A stretch of 18,990 bases of DNA. It comes from Limnoglobus sp. (GTDB taxonomy: Bacteria; Planctomycetota; Planctomycetia; Gemmatales; Gemmataceae). The stretch spans positions 1 through 18,990 of the forward strand of contig JANXNT010001126.1 in the NCBI GenBank assembly GCA_025353985.1. Reading direction: 5' to 3'. The notes beneath the pieces are model-generated. The model had not been told where the DNA came from. It saw nothing but the letters and a program-made list of their open reading frames with translations, and made no database searches. Below, piece after piece: positions 5,505 to 13,361 of this stretch. Every line of letters begins with the position of its first letter. Position 1 is the stretch's first letter. The position numbers and the translations under genes are program-made.

Positions 5505-6572
5505 ATGTGGCCCGCCATGGAGCAGAAGTTGGCCCGCTTTCGCGAGCTGGAAACCCAGCTTTCGGACCCCGTCATTTCGTGCGATCCCGCACGCTTTGCA
5601 GTCGTGGCGAAAGAGCACGGCGCACTTGCGAAAGCGGTGAAGCCGTACATCGAGTTCCTGCACATCTCCGGTGCGATTGCCGAAACCGAGACGATGCTTG
5701 CGGATAAGGAACTCGTGGCCATCGCCGAAGAGGAACTGGCCGCACTGCGCCCGCAATACGAAACGCTGAAAGCGAAAATCGAGGATCAGCTTCTGGTCGA
5801 TCCCGGCGAGGATTTCGACCGGATCATCGTTGAAATTCGCGCGGGTACCGGTGGCGATGAAGCCGCACTGTTTGCGGGGTCGCTGTACGAGATGTACACG
5901 CGGTTTGCCCGCGAACGCAATTGGACTATCGAAGAGATTTCGTTCGGCCCCGGCGAAGCGGGCGGTTTCAAGGAAGTCGTCTTCAGCGTAAAGGGTGAAG
6001 ACTGCTTCCAGATGCTCCGCTTCGAGTCTGGCGGGCACCGCGTGCAGCGCGTGCCGAAGACCGAAACGCAGGGGCGGATTCACACGTCGGCGGCAACGGT
6101 GGCGGTACTGCCCGAGCCGGACGAAGTACAGGTCGTCATCAACCCCGAAGACATCGAGTGGGAGCGAATGCGCGCGGGCGGCGCGGGTGGCCAGAAGGTG
6201 AATAAGACCGAAAGTGCCGTACGTATTTGGTACCGTAAAGGCACGATCGAAGAGATGGAAGTGAAGTGCCAGGACGAACGCAGCCAACACAAAAACTACG
6301 ACCGCGCGATGCGGATTTTGCGCTCGCGGCTGTTCGAGTTTCAGCAACACAAATTGCACAAAGAACGCGCCGACATGCGGAAGTCGCTGATCGGTACCGG
6401 CGACCGCAACGCCCGCATCCGCACCTACAATTTCCCGCAAAATCGTTGCACCGACCACCGCATCGAGTTTACAATTTATAAGCTCGATGCCGTCATCGCG
6501 GGCGATCTGAATCTGATGATCGAACCAATGCGCGACGCAGTGAAAAAAGAACGCCTCGCCGCCGCGTTGTGA
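5505..6572 (+). CDS. prfA: Peptide chain release factor 1
   Basis: The 355-aa protein is class I release factor RF1, which reads UAA/UAG and releases the peptide. The catalytic GGQ lies in AGGAGGQKVNK (228-230). The stop-codon reading loop is RVQRVPKTETQGRIHTSAA, where the PxT tripeptide is PKT (184-186), which marks RF1 as opposed to the SPF of RF2. The domain with GTGGDEAALFAG begins near 114. ATG 5505 (MWPAMEQKL) matches family length; the in-frame TTG at 5454 lies within the upstream hairpin and is rejected, and a further ATG at 5517 is possible. No clear Shine-Dalgarno is visible. The gene ends 26 bases before a toxin-antitoxin pair, where many bacteria have prmC. Confidence 0.96.
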   Translation: MWPAMEQKLARFRELETQLSDPVISCDPARFAVVAKEHGALAKAVKPYIEFLHISGAIAETETMLADKELVAIAEEELAALRPQYETLKAKIEDQLLVDPGEDFDRIIVEIRAGTGGDEAALFAGSLYEMYTRFARERNWTIEEISFGPGEAGGFKEVVFSVKGEDCFQMLRFESGGHRVQRVPKTETQGRIHTSAATVAVLPEPDEVQVVINPEDIEWERMRAGGAGGQKVNKTESAVRIWYRKGTIEEMEVKCQDERSQHKNYDRAMRILRSRLFEFQQHKLHKERADMRKSLIGTGDRNARIRTYNFPQNRCTDHRIEFTIYKLDAVIAGDLNLMIEPMRDAVKKERLAAAL

Positions 6573-6598
6573 GTTTACCGACAATTGAGGGGAAACCG

Positions 6599-6892
6599 AT
6601 GGAACTTTCCGTTTTGATTGAGCCAACCCCTGGGATCGGCTTTCGCGCCACGAGTGGCGATCCGATGCCAGCATCCGCAGAAGGAAACACCAAGGCTGAG
6701 GCGCTTGAGAAATTGCGAGAAGCGCTAACTGACCGCGTTCGAGCGGGAGCCGAGATTGTACGGCTTCACATCGCCACGGTGCCCGATCTCCCAATATGGC
6801 CGCAGGACCACTTTACAGATGCCTGGCTCGCCGGCATTGCCGAAGCTAGAGCAAAGGCAAACGAACAAACCGATGCGTGGGACTTGCCGTGA
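6599..6892 (+). CDS. HicB-like antitoxin of a PIN-domain toxin-antitoxin pair
   Basis: The 97-aa protein starts at ATG 6599, 6 nt behind a GAGGGG site; an in-frame GTG at 6569 that overlaps the prfA stop lacks a site of its own. Residues 1-50 (MELSVLIEPTPGIGFRATSG, then SAEGNTKAEALEKLREAL) have the strand-strand-helix pattern of the HicB-like partial RNase H fold seen in many antitoxins. The C-terminal third (HFTDAWLAGIAEARAKANEQ) is helical and could wrap the toxin. There is no HTH or ribbon-helix-helix domain to read, so operator binding is open. It overlaps the toxin by GTGA, the usual antitoxin-first order. Function is inferred from this pairing. Confidence 0.75.
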   Translation: MELSVLIEPTPGIGFRATSGDPMPASAEGNTKAEALEKLREALTDRVRAGAEIVRLHIATVPDLPIWPQDHFTDAWLAGIAEARAKANEQTDAWDLP

Positions 6893-7320
6893 TCCGCTAT
6901 CTTCTCGATACCGACAGCTTCTCGATGTATATGCGGTACGAAATGCCCATGTTCACTTCTGTAATCCGTCATATGCTAGTTGGGATCGGACTGCCGATCA
7001 TTGTTATAGAAGAGATCTGGGATGGTTGGCTGTCGGCCATTCGCAATGCCAAGTCGGCGGTTGATGCGGCAAAGACATATCAGCGATTGGCGGACACTCT
7101 GATAGAACTCAAGAACTGGTCGATTATCACACCGTCGCCGGAAGCACTCCTCACGTTCAAACAACTCAAAAAAGCCAAGCTCAATGTCGGAGGGAACGAC
7201 CTGAAGATTGCCGCAATCGCAATGAGTATCGGGGCTATTTTGGTGACGGGTAACACCCGTGATTTCAATCGAATTGCAGGATTGAGCATCGAAGATTGGA
7301 GCGAGCGAGCCAAGGTTTAA
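6889..7320 (+). CDS. PIN-domain ribonuclease toxin (VapC-like)
   Basis: The 143-aa protein starts MIRYLLDTDSFSMY, the classic PIN/VapC opening. Acidic residues that fit the metal site are Asp7, Glu41 or Glu42 (VIEEIWDGW), Asp104 (GGNDLKIAAIA) and Asp125 (TRDFNRIAG). ILVTGNTRDF before the last one is the common end motif. VapC proteins are Mg-dependent endoribonucleases that act on tRNA or rRNA; the target here cannot be told. GTG 6889 gives a GTGA overlap with the antitoxin stop and the family N-terminus; another GTG at 6877 is in frame but adds nothing. The pair is VapC toxin with a non-VapB antitoxin, and it lies directly behind prfA. Confidence 0.85.
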   Translation: MIRYLLDTDSFSMYMRYEMPMFTSVIRHMLVGIGLPIIVIEEIWDGWLSAIRNAKSAVDAAKTYQRLADTLIELKNWSIITPSPEALLTFKQLKKAKLNVGGNDLKIAAIAMSIGAILVTGNTRDFNRIAGLSIEDWSERAKV

Positions 7321-7379
7321 TATGAAATTTGGCCCAAGTTAAACGGAGGTGTTATCGTTCATCCCCGATCGAGGTAGCC

Positions 7380-7769
7380 ATGTCAAACCCCCCGAAGTCA
7401 CTCGATGGTCGCCAGGAAGTGTTGCGTGGAATCGCGGAGTCGGCGGCAGTACGAGGCCAGCATTTTTTCTATGTGCTCATTCGCGAGCCACTGTCGCCGT
7501 TGGAACGCGGCCACAAGTATGAAGATCCCATCGCGAGAGCACTCGGTGAACTCGGCGAAGTCGTGGGCGGCGGATCGCAGCTGGGCGAAAACAATACCAT
7601 CGAGTTTTGCGGTGTGAACATCGTCGTCTACGATCGGAATCTCGGGTTAAAGGTCATTCGCAAGTGCCTCCGTGCGTGTGGTGCTGGCAACAATACGGTG
7701 ATCGAAGAGTACGAACCGGAATTCAATGAGTTGACGATTGAATCGATCGCGTCGCCGCCTTTCCACTAA
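7380..7769 (+). CDS. Conserved hypothetical protein, small
   Basis: The 129-aa protein begins at ATG 7380 with GAGG 5 nt upstream; the 17-codon TTG extension is rejected. It contains FFYVLIREPLSPLERGHKYEDP, then ELGEVVGGGSQLGENNTIEFCG and a C-terminal IEEYEPEF. I recognise the layout (YVLIRxPLxPLERGxxxEDP, then VxGGGxQLGE) from small planctomycete and other bacterial proteins of unknown role. It is soluble, with no signal peptide. The next gene starts 12 bases on, so the two are probably co-transcribed. An immunity-protein or regulatory role was considered but nothing in the sequence proves it. Confidence 0.65.
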   Translation: MSNPPKSLDGRQEVLRGIAESAAVRGQHFFYVLIREPLSPLERGHKYEDPIARALGELGEVVGGGSQLGENNTIEFCGVNIVVYDRNLGLKVIRKCLRACGAGNNTVIEEYEPEFNELTIESIASPPFH

Positions 7770-7781
7770 TCGGAGGGATTC

Positions 7782-8885
7782 ATGAATGCTCGATTCCTAC
7801 TCTGCCTGACTTTCCTGGTGTTGGCGTGGCCGCTACTTGCGGCGGACACTCCGACGCATGTGCTGCGACCGACTGCGGAGGCCTGTTGGCTGGCGTTCAC
7901 ACCGGATTCGAAACTACTCCTCACCGGTGGCGGTGCCACGCCGAACCTGGGCGATGAATTCGACTACGAAATGCGGCTTTGGGACGTTGAGACGGGCAAG
8001 ATGATCGCCAAGACGATGCCATCGAACGGCATCGGGGCATCGGGTGTCGTTAGCCCCGATGGTCAGTTGGTGCTGACGGGCGGAACGGGCGGCCAATGGC
8101 GGTTGTGGACATTGCCCGAATTGAAGCTTGTTCGCAAGGGTCAACTCGATGACCTGCGTATCGACCGCGTCGCGTTTCGACCCGATGGCAAGGCGTTTGT
8201 CACGCTCCTTCGCGATGGCCCCACTAACAAGAACGGCGTCAATTACAAGGCGTTCACGTTCGATACCGCCAACGGTCGCCCGATCGGCGAGCCGATCGAT
8301 TGGTCGCCCGAAAAACCCAAAATCTTCGCGGACGAGCGTCCGCTCTCCGGACCACCGGCCGGTTGGACAATCGGAAACGATCCGACGTTCGACAAGGACG
8401 GAGCATTAGTCGCACCGACATCGATCGATCCATTGGAAATACCCGGCGACGATGTCGCGTGTGGCGGGCCAATGGCGCGGGTCATCAGCCGCGATGGCAA
8501 GCGGGCAATCAGCGCGGGCTGTAATGGGCAAGTTGTGGTGTGGGATTACCCTGCCCGGAAAGTCATTGGCAAGCCACTCGCCACCTTCGGCCGGTTATTT
8601 GTCAGAGATCCGGGGCTAGCGATCTCCGCAGATGGGCGACTTGCCGCAATCGCGATCATGGAGCCGGTTTCTAACGGCAACAGTTTGAGCCTGACCGTTT
8701 ACGACCTCGACACTCGCAAAGTCGTACTCGGCCCGCTAAAAATCGGCATCCTCGGCGTCGGACTCGTCGAAGCGCTGGCATTCCGCCCCGATGGCTTATC
8801 GCTTGCGATCTCGTTCAACCGGCGGGGAGACGTCCCCAAGACATCGACCGAAGTGCAATTGTGGGCCATCCCGGCGAAGAAATGA
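7782..8885 (+). CDS. Secreted WD40-repeat protein
   Basis: The 367-aa protein starts at ATG 7782 behind GGAGGG. Residues 1-20 (FLLCLTFLVLAWPLLAADT) are a signal peptide with likely cleavage after ALA-type residues near 20. The rest forms WD40-like blades: LAFTPDSKLLLTGGG...RLWDVETGK, VSPDGQLVLTGG...RLWTLPELK, VAFRPDGKAFVTLL, ISRDGKRAISAG...VVVWDYPARK, ISADGRLAAIA...LTVYDLDTRK and LAFRPDGLSLAISF...VQLWAIPAKK. Six to seven blades suit a closed propeller. Such domains mediate protein contacts; a partner is not visible. It likely shares a transcript with the 129-aa gene upstream. It ends 4 bases before the convergent HEAT/TPR gene. Confidence 0.8.
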   Translation: MNARFLLCLTFLVLAWPLLAADTPTHVLRPTAEACWLAFTPDSKLLLTGGGATPNLGDEFDYEMRLWDVETGKMIAKTMPSNGIGASGVVSPDGQLVLTGGTGGQWRLWTLPELKLVRKGQLDDLRIDRVAFRPDGKAFVTLLRDGPTNKNGVNYKAFTFDTANGRPIGEPIDWSPEKPKIFADERPLSGPPAGWTIGNDPTFDKDGALVAPTSIDPLEIPGDDVACGGPMARVISRDGKRAISAGCNGQVVVWDYPARKVIGKPLATFGRLFVRDPGLAISADGRLAAIAIMEPVSNGNSLSLTVYDLDTRKVVLGPLKIGILGVGLVEALAFRPDGLSLAISFNRRGDVPKTSTEVQLWAIPAKK

Positions 8886-8889
8886 AAAT

Positions 8890-11589
8890 TCAATCGCCTT
8901 CCAGGCCGACGGGCATGACACTGTGGATGTCGCCTCGTTGGTAGCGTTCGAGCAGGCGTTTGTAGTAGGCGCTGCGGTGGTCGAGCGTAGCGATCGGCTG
9001 CAACAACCGCACGGCGGCATCGCGTTCGCCCCTGCGGAAATGCACTTCGGCGAGCGTTTCGGTGTAGTTTCGCACATTCGGTTCGAGCGCGACGGTCTTC
9101 TTGGCGTAGATCAGGGCGGTATCGAGTTCGCGCTGGCAACCGGCGGCGGCGAGTGCGGCCGAGTGATATGCCCACGCGCTTTCGGGGTACTCGGCGATCA
9201 CTTTTCGGTACGCCGCCCATACCGACCGAAACAGGCTTTCGGCTTCGTCTTTCTTGCCGTCGCGCTCGAACTCCGGTACGATCGCGGTGAGGAATTCAAC
9301 GTGGCCCGGCATCACGGTGAGAACCTCCTTCGCTTCGCGGAATGCCTCCTTGCGATCCCCTTTGCGTAGCGATTCGCGGGCACGCAGCCCCTTCGTGCTC
9401 ATTGGCACCGAGATGTAACCCGCGCCTTCGACGTACGACATGCCGGGCGTTTTCATCATGAAATACAAGTTGCGTTCGGTGGCAACAACCGCACGGTCGT
9501 AGTCGTTCAGAATCGTCGACGACCGTACGAATTGCCCCCAGACATTCCCACGCATTCGCTCCCAGTACCAGATGGACATGCGCGTGACATCGCGTTCGCG
9601 TTTGAGGTCGGCACGTGGGCCGCGCGTCGCCAGGAAGTCGAGGAAGCGGCCACGCATTTGTGCGTTCCCGAGTGGCACCCAGTGCGATTGCACAACGCGG
9701 CGATTCCCCTCGGTTTTGTCGCCAGCCGCCAGCAGTGCCCGCCCGGATTGATACAGCAAGATCGGGTTATCCGGGAAGCGTAGCCAGCCATCGTAGTATG
9801 CCTTGGCCGCGTCTTTGTGGCGACCGCGTTCCATCAGGAAATCGCCGAGATCGAGGTGCGTGCGAAAGCGTTCGTCGGTATCGAAAACCCACGTGCGCGG
9901 GCCGTTGTACGACGTGCGCGCGTCTTTATCTTCGGCAGTGACCGTGGCGCGATAGTGGCCCTCGGCCTCGTCGAGTCGGCCATCCAAGCGGGCGAGTGCC
10001 GCGAGCGATTGCTCGGCAAGAATCTTGTCGCCCGCGGCTTCTTCAGTGTCGCGCCACGTCGCAACTTTGTTCGCCATTTCCTTCCGCTGTGCCAACGTCG
10101 CTTTACCTGCAAGAATCGTGCGAATTTGTCGCATGACCTTGCCCGGTTCGCTGTCCTTGAGTTCGACGGGACGGTTCGCCTTCCACATGCCATTCGCGGC
10201 GGGGGCATCGTCTTCGAAGATCATCTCGAATGGGTCGGGCCTCGCGTAGAAATCGTTGCCTTCCGCAGCGAATTCGGCGAGAAACTTACCCGTATGTTCG
10301 GCAGCGAGGTCGAGGCGACCGGCCCGCACTTCGGCGCGAATCAGTTCGCGAACGGCGTAGGCATCGCTCTTGGTAATTTCGGCGGCTACCGCGTTAAACG
10401 TCTGAATCGACTCGTCTTTCCGCCCGAGTTGCGAGAGATACCGTGCCCGCCGCATGTTGTAAAACAGGCGTTGTCGCAAGGCCGTTGCGTCGGTTTCGAG
10501 CATCTTTGCGGTGGCACCGCGCCCGACCAAATCGAGCACGCCCGCGAACTCCATTCGCGTGGCCAGGCAGTCCGCCATCAGGTTTGGCACCGCGTTCTTG
10601 GACTTCCACACTTCGATGCCATCGAGCGATTGCTCGTTCATCAGCAGCGCCATTCCGGCCAGTGCCGCATCGGCGTCGACGTCTTTCGCCTCCGCGATCA
10701 ACTCTGCCACCTTCGCCTTGTCGCCCGCTTTCCGATGGATGAACAAACTCACACCGAGGCGGTTGACTCCGGGACGCACGTCGGCTTCCGCCTTCGCCAA
10801 TTCGGCCCACATTCCCGCATCTTCGCGAATGCACGATGCCATCAGCGTAATCTGGACCTCGGCGGGCAATGCATCTAGCAAGCGAAGTGCCTCCGGGCTA
10901 CGGCCAGCGATGTGGTATGCCATCGCGAGTGCCATCGTCGCCGATTGCCCGCGCATACCTTCGGTTTTTTGCAGCGATTCCAGCTTCGCGATCGCCACTT
11001 TCGCTTTGTCGCGCATCTGCATGAAACTCGTGTAATCGAGCCAAGATGGTGCGAGCGGGCCGTGCAGCCCGAGTTCGAGGATTTGCTCCGCACGCTCGAA
11101 TTGCCCCTGCACGATCAGTACCGGCACACGCTGTCGTGACTCCTTTAGGAGATTGCCAAAAATCGCGAGGCGATTCTCGTTCGGGAAGTCGCGAGTAAGG
11201 ATTTTGGACAGCGTCTCAATGCCCGGCCCACCGAGCGTAAGCAGTTCGTCGGTCGCCGCCGTTTGTTGTGCCACTTCGCCCGAACGGAACTCGCGGATCT
11301 GCTTCAGCACATCGGCAGGCGTATCGGGGTAAATGCCCCAATTGAACTTCGTCAGTATCTCGCTGGCGCGCTCGGCGACTTCGAGATCTTCGCTCTTTGC
11401 GGCCTCTTCGAGTGCCACACGCGCGGTTTCGCCGAGTTTCCAGAGTTCCTTCGTGGCGGTATCGCGAACGGCAAAGATCGGGCTACCCAAATCTTGCGCG
11501 TATTGCACCGGCGTACGCGGCCCCTCGGCCAACAGCACATACGAGCTAAACGCAACAGCAACGACGATCGTAAGGACAATTCGCTTCAC
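8890..11589 (-). CDS. Large exported HEAT/TPR-repeat protein
   Basis: The 899-aa protein uses a GTG start at 11589, with GGAGG 6 nt before it. Residues 1-22 are a signal peptide (MKRIVLTIVVAVAFSSYVLLAE). Residues 30-85 form a HEAT-like unit (DLGSPIFAVRDTATKELWKL, then ARVALEEAAKSEDLEVAERA), which is widespread in Gemmata-type proteins. The rest is mostly helical pairs of TPR kind, with clear units around residues 375-410 (RARYLSQLGRKDESIQTFNA), 540-650 (GRHKDAAKAYYDGWLRFPDN) and 780-890 (LAEVHFRRGERDAAVRLLQP). TPR arrays hold protein complexes together; no catalytic residue was seen. It is a single-gene transcription unit converging with the WD40 gene. A candidate -10 (TATGAT, 11629-11634 on this strand) lies upstream. 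Confidence 0.85.
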   Translation of the reverse strand: MKRIVLTIVVAVAFSSYVLLAEGPRTPVQYAQDLGSPIFAVRDTATKELWKLGETARVALEEAAKSEDLEVAERASEILTKFNWGIYPDTPADVLKQIREFRSGEVAQQTAATDELLTLGGPGIETLSKILTRDFPNENRLAIFGNLLKESRQRVPVLIVQGQFERAEQILELGLHGPLAPSWLDYTSFMQMRDKAKVAIAKLESLQKTEGMRGQSATMALAMAYHIAGRSPEALRLLDALPAEVQITLMASCIREDAGMWAELAKAEADVRPGVNRLGVSLFIHRKAGDKAKVAELIAEAKDVDADAALAGMALLMNEQSLDGIEVWKSKNAVPNLMADCLATRMEFAGVLDLVGRGATAKMLETDATALRQRLFYNMRRARYLSQLGRKDESIQTFNAVAAEITKSDAYAVRELIRAEVRAGRLDLAAEHTGKFLAEFAAEGNDFYARPDPFEMIFEDDAPAANGMWKANRPVELKDSEPGKVMRQIRTILAGKATLAQRKEMANKVATWRDTEEAAGDKILAEQSLAALARLDGRLDEAEGHYRATVTAEDKDARTSYNGPRTWVFDTDERFRTHLDLGDFLMERGRHKDAAKAYYDGWLRFPDNPILLYQSGRALLAAGDKTEGNRRVVQSHWVPLGNAQMRGRFLDFLATRGPRADLKRERDVTRMSIWYWERMRGNVWGQFVRSSTILNDYDRAVVATERNLYFMMKTPGMSYVEGAGYISVPMSTKGLRARESLRKGDRKEAFREAKEVLTVMPGHVEFLTAIVPEFERDGKKDEAESLFRSVWAAYRKVIAEYPESAWAYHSAALAAAGCQRELDTALIYAKKTVALEPNVRNYTETLAEVHFRRGERDAAVRLLQPIATLDHRSAYYKRLLERYQRGDIHSVMPVGLEGD

Positions 11590-11804
11590 AGCCCGCCTCC
11601 GGGAACGATGCGTGGAATAGATGTTCCCATCATAGTCTGCGAGGGGATAATCACCCCGGAAGCATCCTCACGATTGACCAAATTCCGAGGCCACAGCGAG
11701 CGAGCCACACGCGATTCCTTCGTTGCAAACAGCCTGAAATTCCCTACGATTTTGAGCACGAGACTTGCGATAGTCTCCGTCACTTTCCTAACGGAATCTT
11801 CGCC
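11590..11804. other. Divergent intergenic region with promoters
   Basis: Between the HEAT/TPR gene (minus) and the dehydrogenase (plus) there are 215 bases without a gene. On the minus strand TATGAT (11629-11634) may serve as -10 for the HEAT/TPR gene, without a good -35. On the plus strand TTGCAA (11723-11728) and TACGAT (11745-11750) with a 16-nt spacer form a fair sigma70 promoter 54 nt before the dehydrogenase ATG. A GGGG/CCCC palindrome lies around 11643-11657. Confidence 0.45.
11723..11750 (+). promoter_or_regulatory. Candidate sigma70 promoter of the dehydrogenase operon
   Basis: TTGCAA (11723-11728), 16-nt spacer, TACGAT (11745-11750); each box matches four of six consensus bases. 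Confidence 0.45.
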
Positions 11805-12713
11805 ATGACAATCGCGATTGCAACACCCGGCACGACGCGGATCGGCTGGATTGGCACCGGCGTCATGGGGCGTTGGATGTGCCAGCACGCGATGGCCAAA
11901 GGCTACGCCGCCACGGTCTTCAATCGCTCGCGGGAGAAAGTGCAACCGCTACTCGACCTCGGCGCGACGTACGCCGATTCGCCAAAGCAGGTGGCCGCGA
12001 ACAGCGATGTCATTTTCGCCATCGTCGGCTTCCCGAAGGATGTCCGCGAAGTGTTCCTCGGCCGCGATGGCGCACTGGCGGGCGCGAAGGCGGGCGCGAT
12101 CCTCGTCGAGATGACGACGAGCGAACCGAGCTTGGCGAAGGAGATTTACGAAGCCGCGAAGGCGAAGGGCGTCGCATCGCTCGACGCCCCCGTAAGCGGC
12201 GGCGATGTCGGCGCGAAGAACGCCGCACTGAGCATCATGATCGGCGGCGACAAAGCGAGTGTCGCTGCCGTGACGCCGCTATTCGAGACGATGGGTAAAA
12301 CGATCATCCATCAAGGGGCCGCAGGGGCCGGGCAGCACACGAAGATGGTGAACCAGATTCTGATCTCGTCGACGATGATCGCGGTCTGCGAAGGTTTGCT
12401 CTACGGCTACAAAGCGGGGCTGGATTTGGAGACGGTGTTCAAAAGCGTGAGCGTCGGCGCGGCGGGCAGCAAGGCACTCGAAGTCCTCGGGCCACGGATA
12501 CTCGCACGCAACTTTGAGCCGGGTTTTTACGTCGAACACTTCATCAAAGACATGGGCATCGCGCTCGCCGAAGCCGAGAAAATGAACCTGAGCCTGCCAG
12601 GGTTGGGCTTGGCGAAACAACTTTACGAAGCCGTTCGCGCACAAGGTTACGGACGCAAGGGAACGCAAGCCCTGATGCTCGCACTCGAAACCCTGAATCA
12701 CATCTCGCGATGA
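11805..12713 (+). CDS. NAD(P)-dependent beta-hydroxyacid dehydrogenase (3-hydroxyisobutyrate dehydrogenase family)
   Basis: The 302-aa protein has the N-terminal Rossmann fingerprint IGWIGTGVMG (residues 13-22), the substrate-binding SLDAPVSGGDVGA (125-137) and the catalytic lysine of GAGQHTKMVNQ at Lys180. This is the set of signatures of the 3-hydroxyisobutyrate/6-phosphogluconate-like dehydrogenase superfamily, which also includes tartronate semialdehyde reductase and succinic semialdehyde reductase; the true substrate cannot be decided. The Asn/Arg after the second beta strand (VFNRSREK) suggests a preference for NADP, by analogy. Start ATG 11805 has only a weak GGA upstream. Its stop overlaps the next gene by ATGA, so both are likely translated together. 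Confidence 0.9.
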   Translation: MTIAIATPGTTRIGWIGTGVMGRWMCQHAMAKGYAATVFNRSREKVQPLLDLGATYADSPKQVAANSDVIFAIVGFPKDVREVFLGRDGALAGAKAGAILVEMTTSEPSLAKEIYEAAKAKGVASLDAPVSGGDVGAKNAALSIMIGGDKASVAAVTPLFETMGKTIIHQGAAGAGQHTKMVNQILISSTMIAVCEGLLYGYKAGLDLETVFKSVSVGAAGSKALEVLGPRILARNFEPGFYVEHFIKDMGIALAEAEKMNLSLPGLGLAKQLYEAVRAQGYGRKGTQALMLALETLNHISR

Positions 12714-13273
12714 ACGACACGCAGATTCTGGCTACGAAGACGTGGATCGAAACCGTCGTGATCGGGTTGAACCTCTGCCCGTTCGCGCGCCGGCCATTCG
12801 ATGGCGGCACGATCCGTTACGCGGTCAGCGAAGCCACCGACACACACGCACTTATAATCGACTTCACTCGCGAACTGCGATTACTTGTGGAAACACCGAT
12901 TGCCGAAGTTGAAACGACGTTGCTGATCCACCCGTACGTGTTGCAAGACTTCGCCGATTACAACGACTTCCTCAGCGTCGCCGACGATGCCATCGAACAA
13001 CTCCAATTGCGTGGCATCGTGCAAGTCGCGAGTTTTCACCCGCAATATCAGTTCGCGGGCACGGTGCCGAATGCGATGGAAAACTACACAAATCGCTCGC
13101 CGTATCCGATGTTGCACATGCTGCGCGAAGAGAGCATCAGCCGGGTGGCCAACGACCGCGCGTTCCTCGATTCGATCCCCGAACGCAATATCGCAACGAT
13201 GCAAGCGCTCGACCGGAACGCATTCCTGAAACTCTGGCAATCGATCGCAAAACCACCGCCAGAATCGACTTAA
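12710..13273 (+). CDS. DUF1415 family protein
   Basis: The 187-aa protein matches DUF1415: WIETVVIGLNLCPFARRP at the N-terminus (residues 12-29), a middle ETTLLIHPYVLQDFADYNDFL block, and VASFHPQYQFAGT followed by ENYTNRSPYPMLHMLRE. The conserved Cys of NLCPFA and the His of FHPQY are the notable invariant residues, and they may form a metal or redox site, which is not established. No signal peptide or membrane part is visible. It overlaps the dehydrogenase stop by four bases (ATGA), so a linked metabolic role is likely but unknown. An 88-base gap with a TATGAT element follows. Confidence 0.88.
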   Translation: MNDTQILATKTWIETVVIGLNLCPFARRPFDGGTIRYAVSEATDTHALIIDFTRELRLLVETPIAEVETTLLIHPYVLQDFADYNDFLSVADDAIEQLQLRGIVQVASFHPQYQFAGTVPNAMENYTNRSPYPMLHMLREESISRVANDRAFLDSIPERNIATMQALDRNAFLKLWQSIAKPPPEST

Positions 13274-13317
13274 CGAACGACGCGTACTTACCTGAAAGTG
13301 ACGCACCTCGAACCCGG

Positions 13318-13323
13318 TATGAT
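13318..13323 (+). promoter_or_regulatory. Candidate -10 element of the MFS gene
   Basis: TATGAT lies 38 nt before the MFS start codon in an 88-base gap. No convincing -35 was found at the right spacing. Confidence 0.3.
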
Positions 13324-13361
13324 TCACATTAGGGTACGCGATCACCGGGAGACGGCACAGA

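Noticed and set aside
5448..6794. 448-aa open frame on the minus strand across prfA
   Set aside because: It lies antisense to the clear RF1 gene, has no ribosome site or recognisable domain, and shows the amino-acid bias of a shadow frame in GC-rich coding DNA.
9817..10878. 353-aa open frame on the plus strand inside the HEAT/TPR gene
   Set aside because: It is the antisense shadow of a long gene with a signal peptide and TPR units; its translation is Arg/Val/His-rich without motifs.
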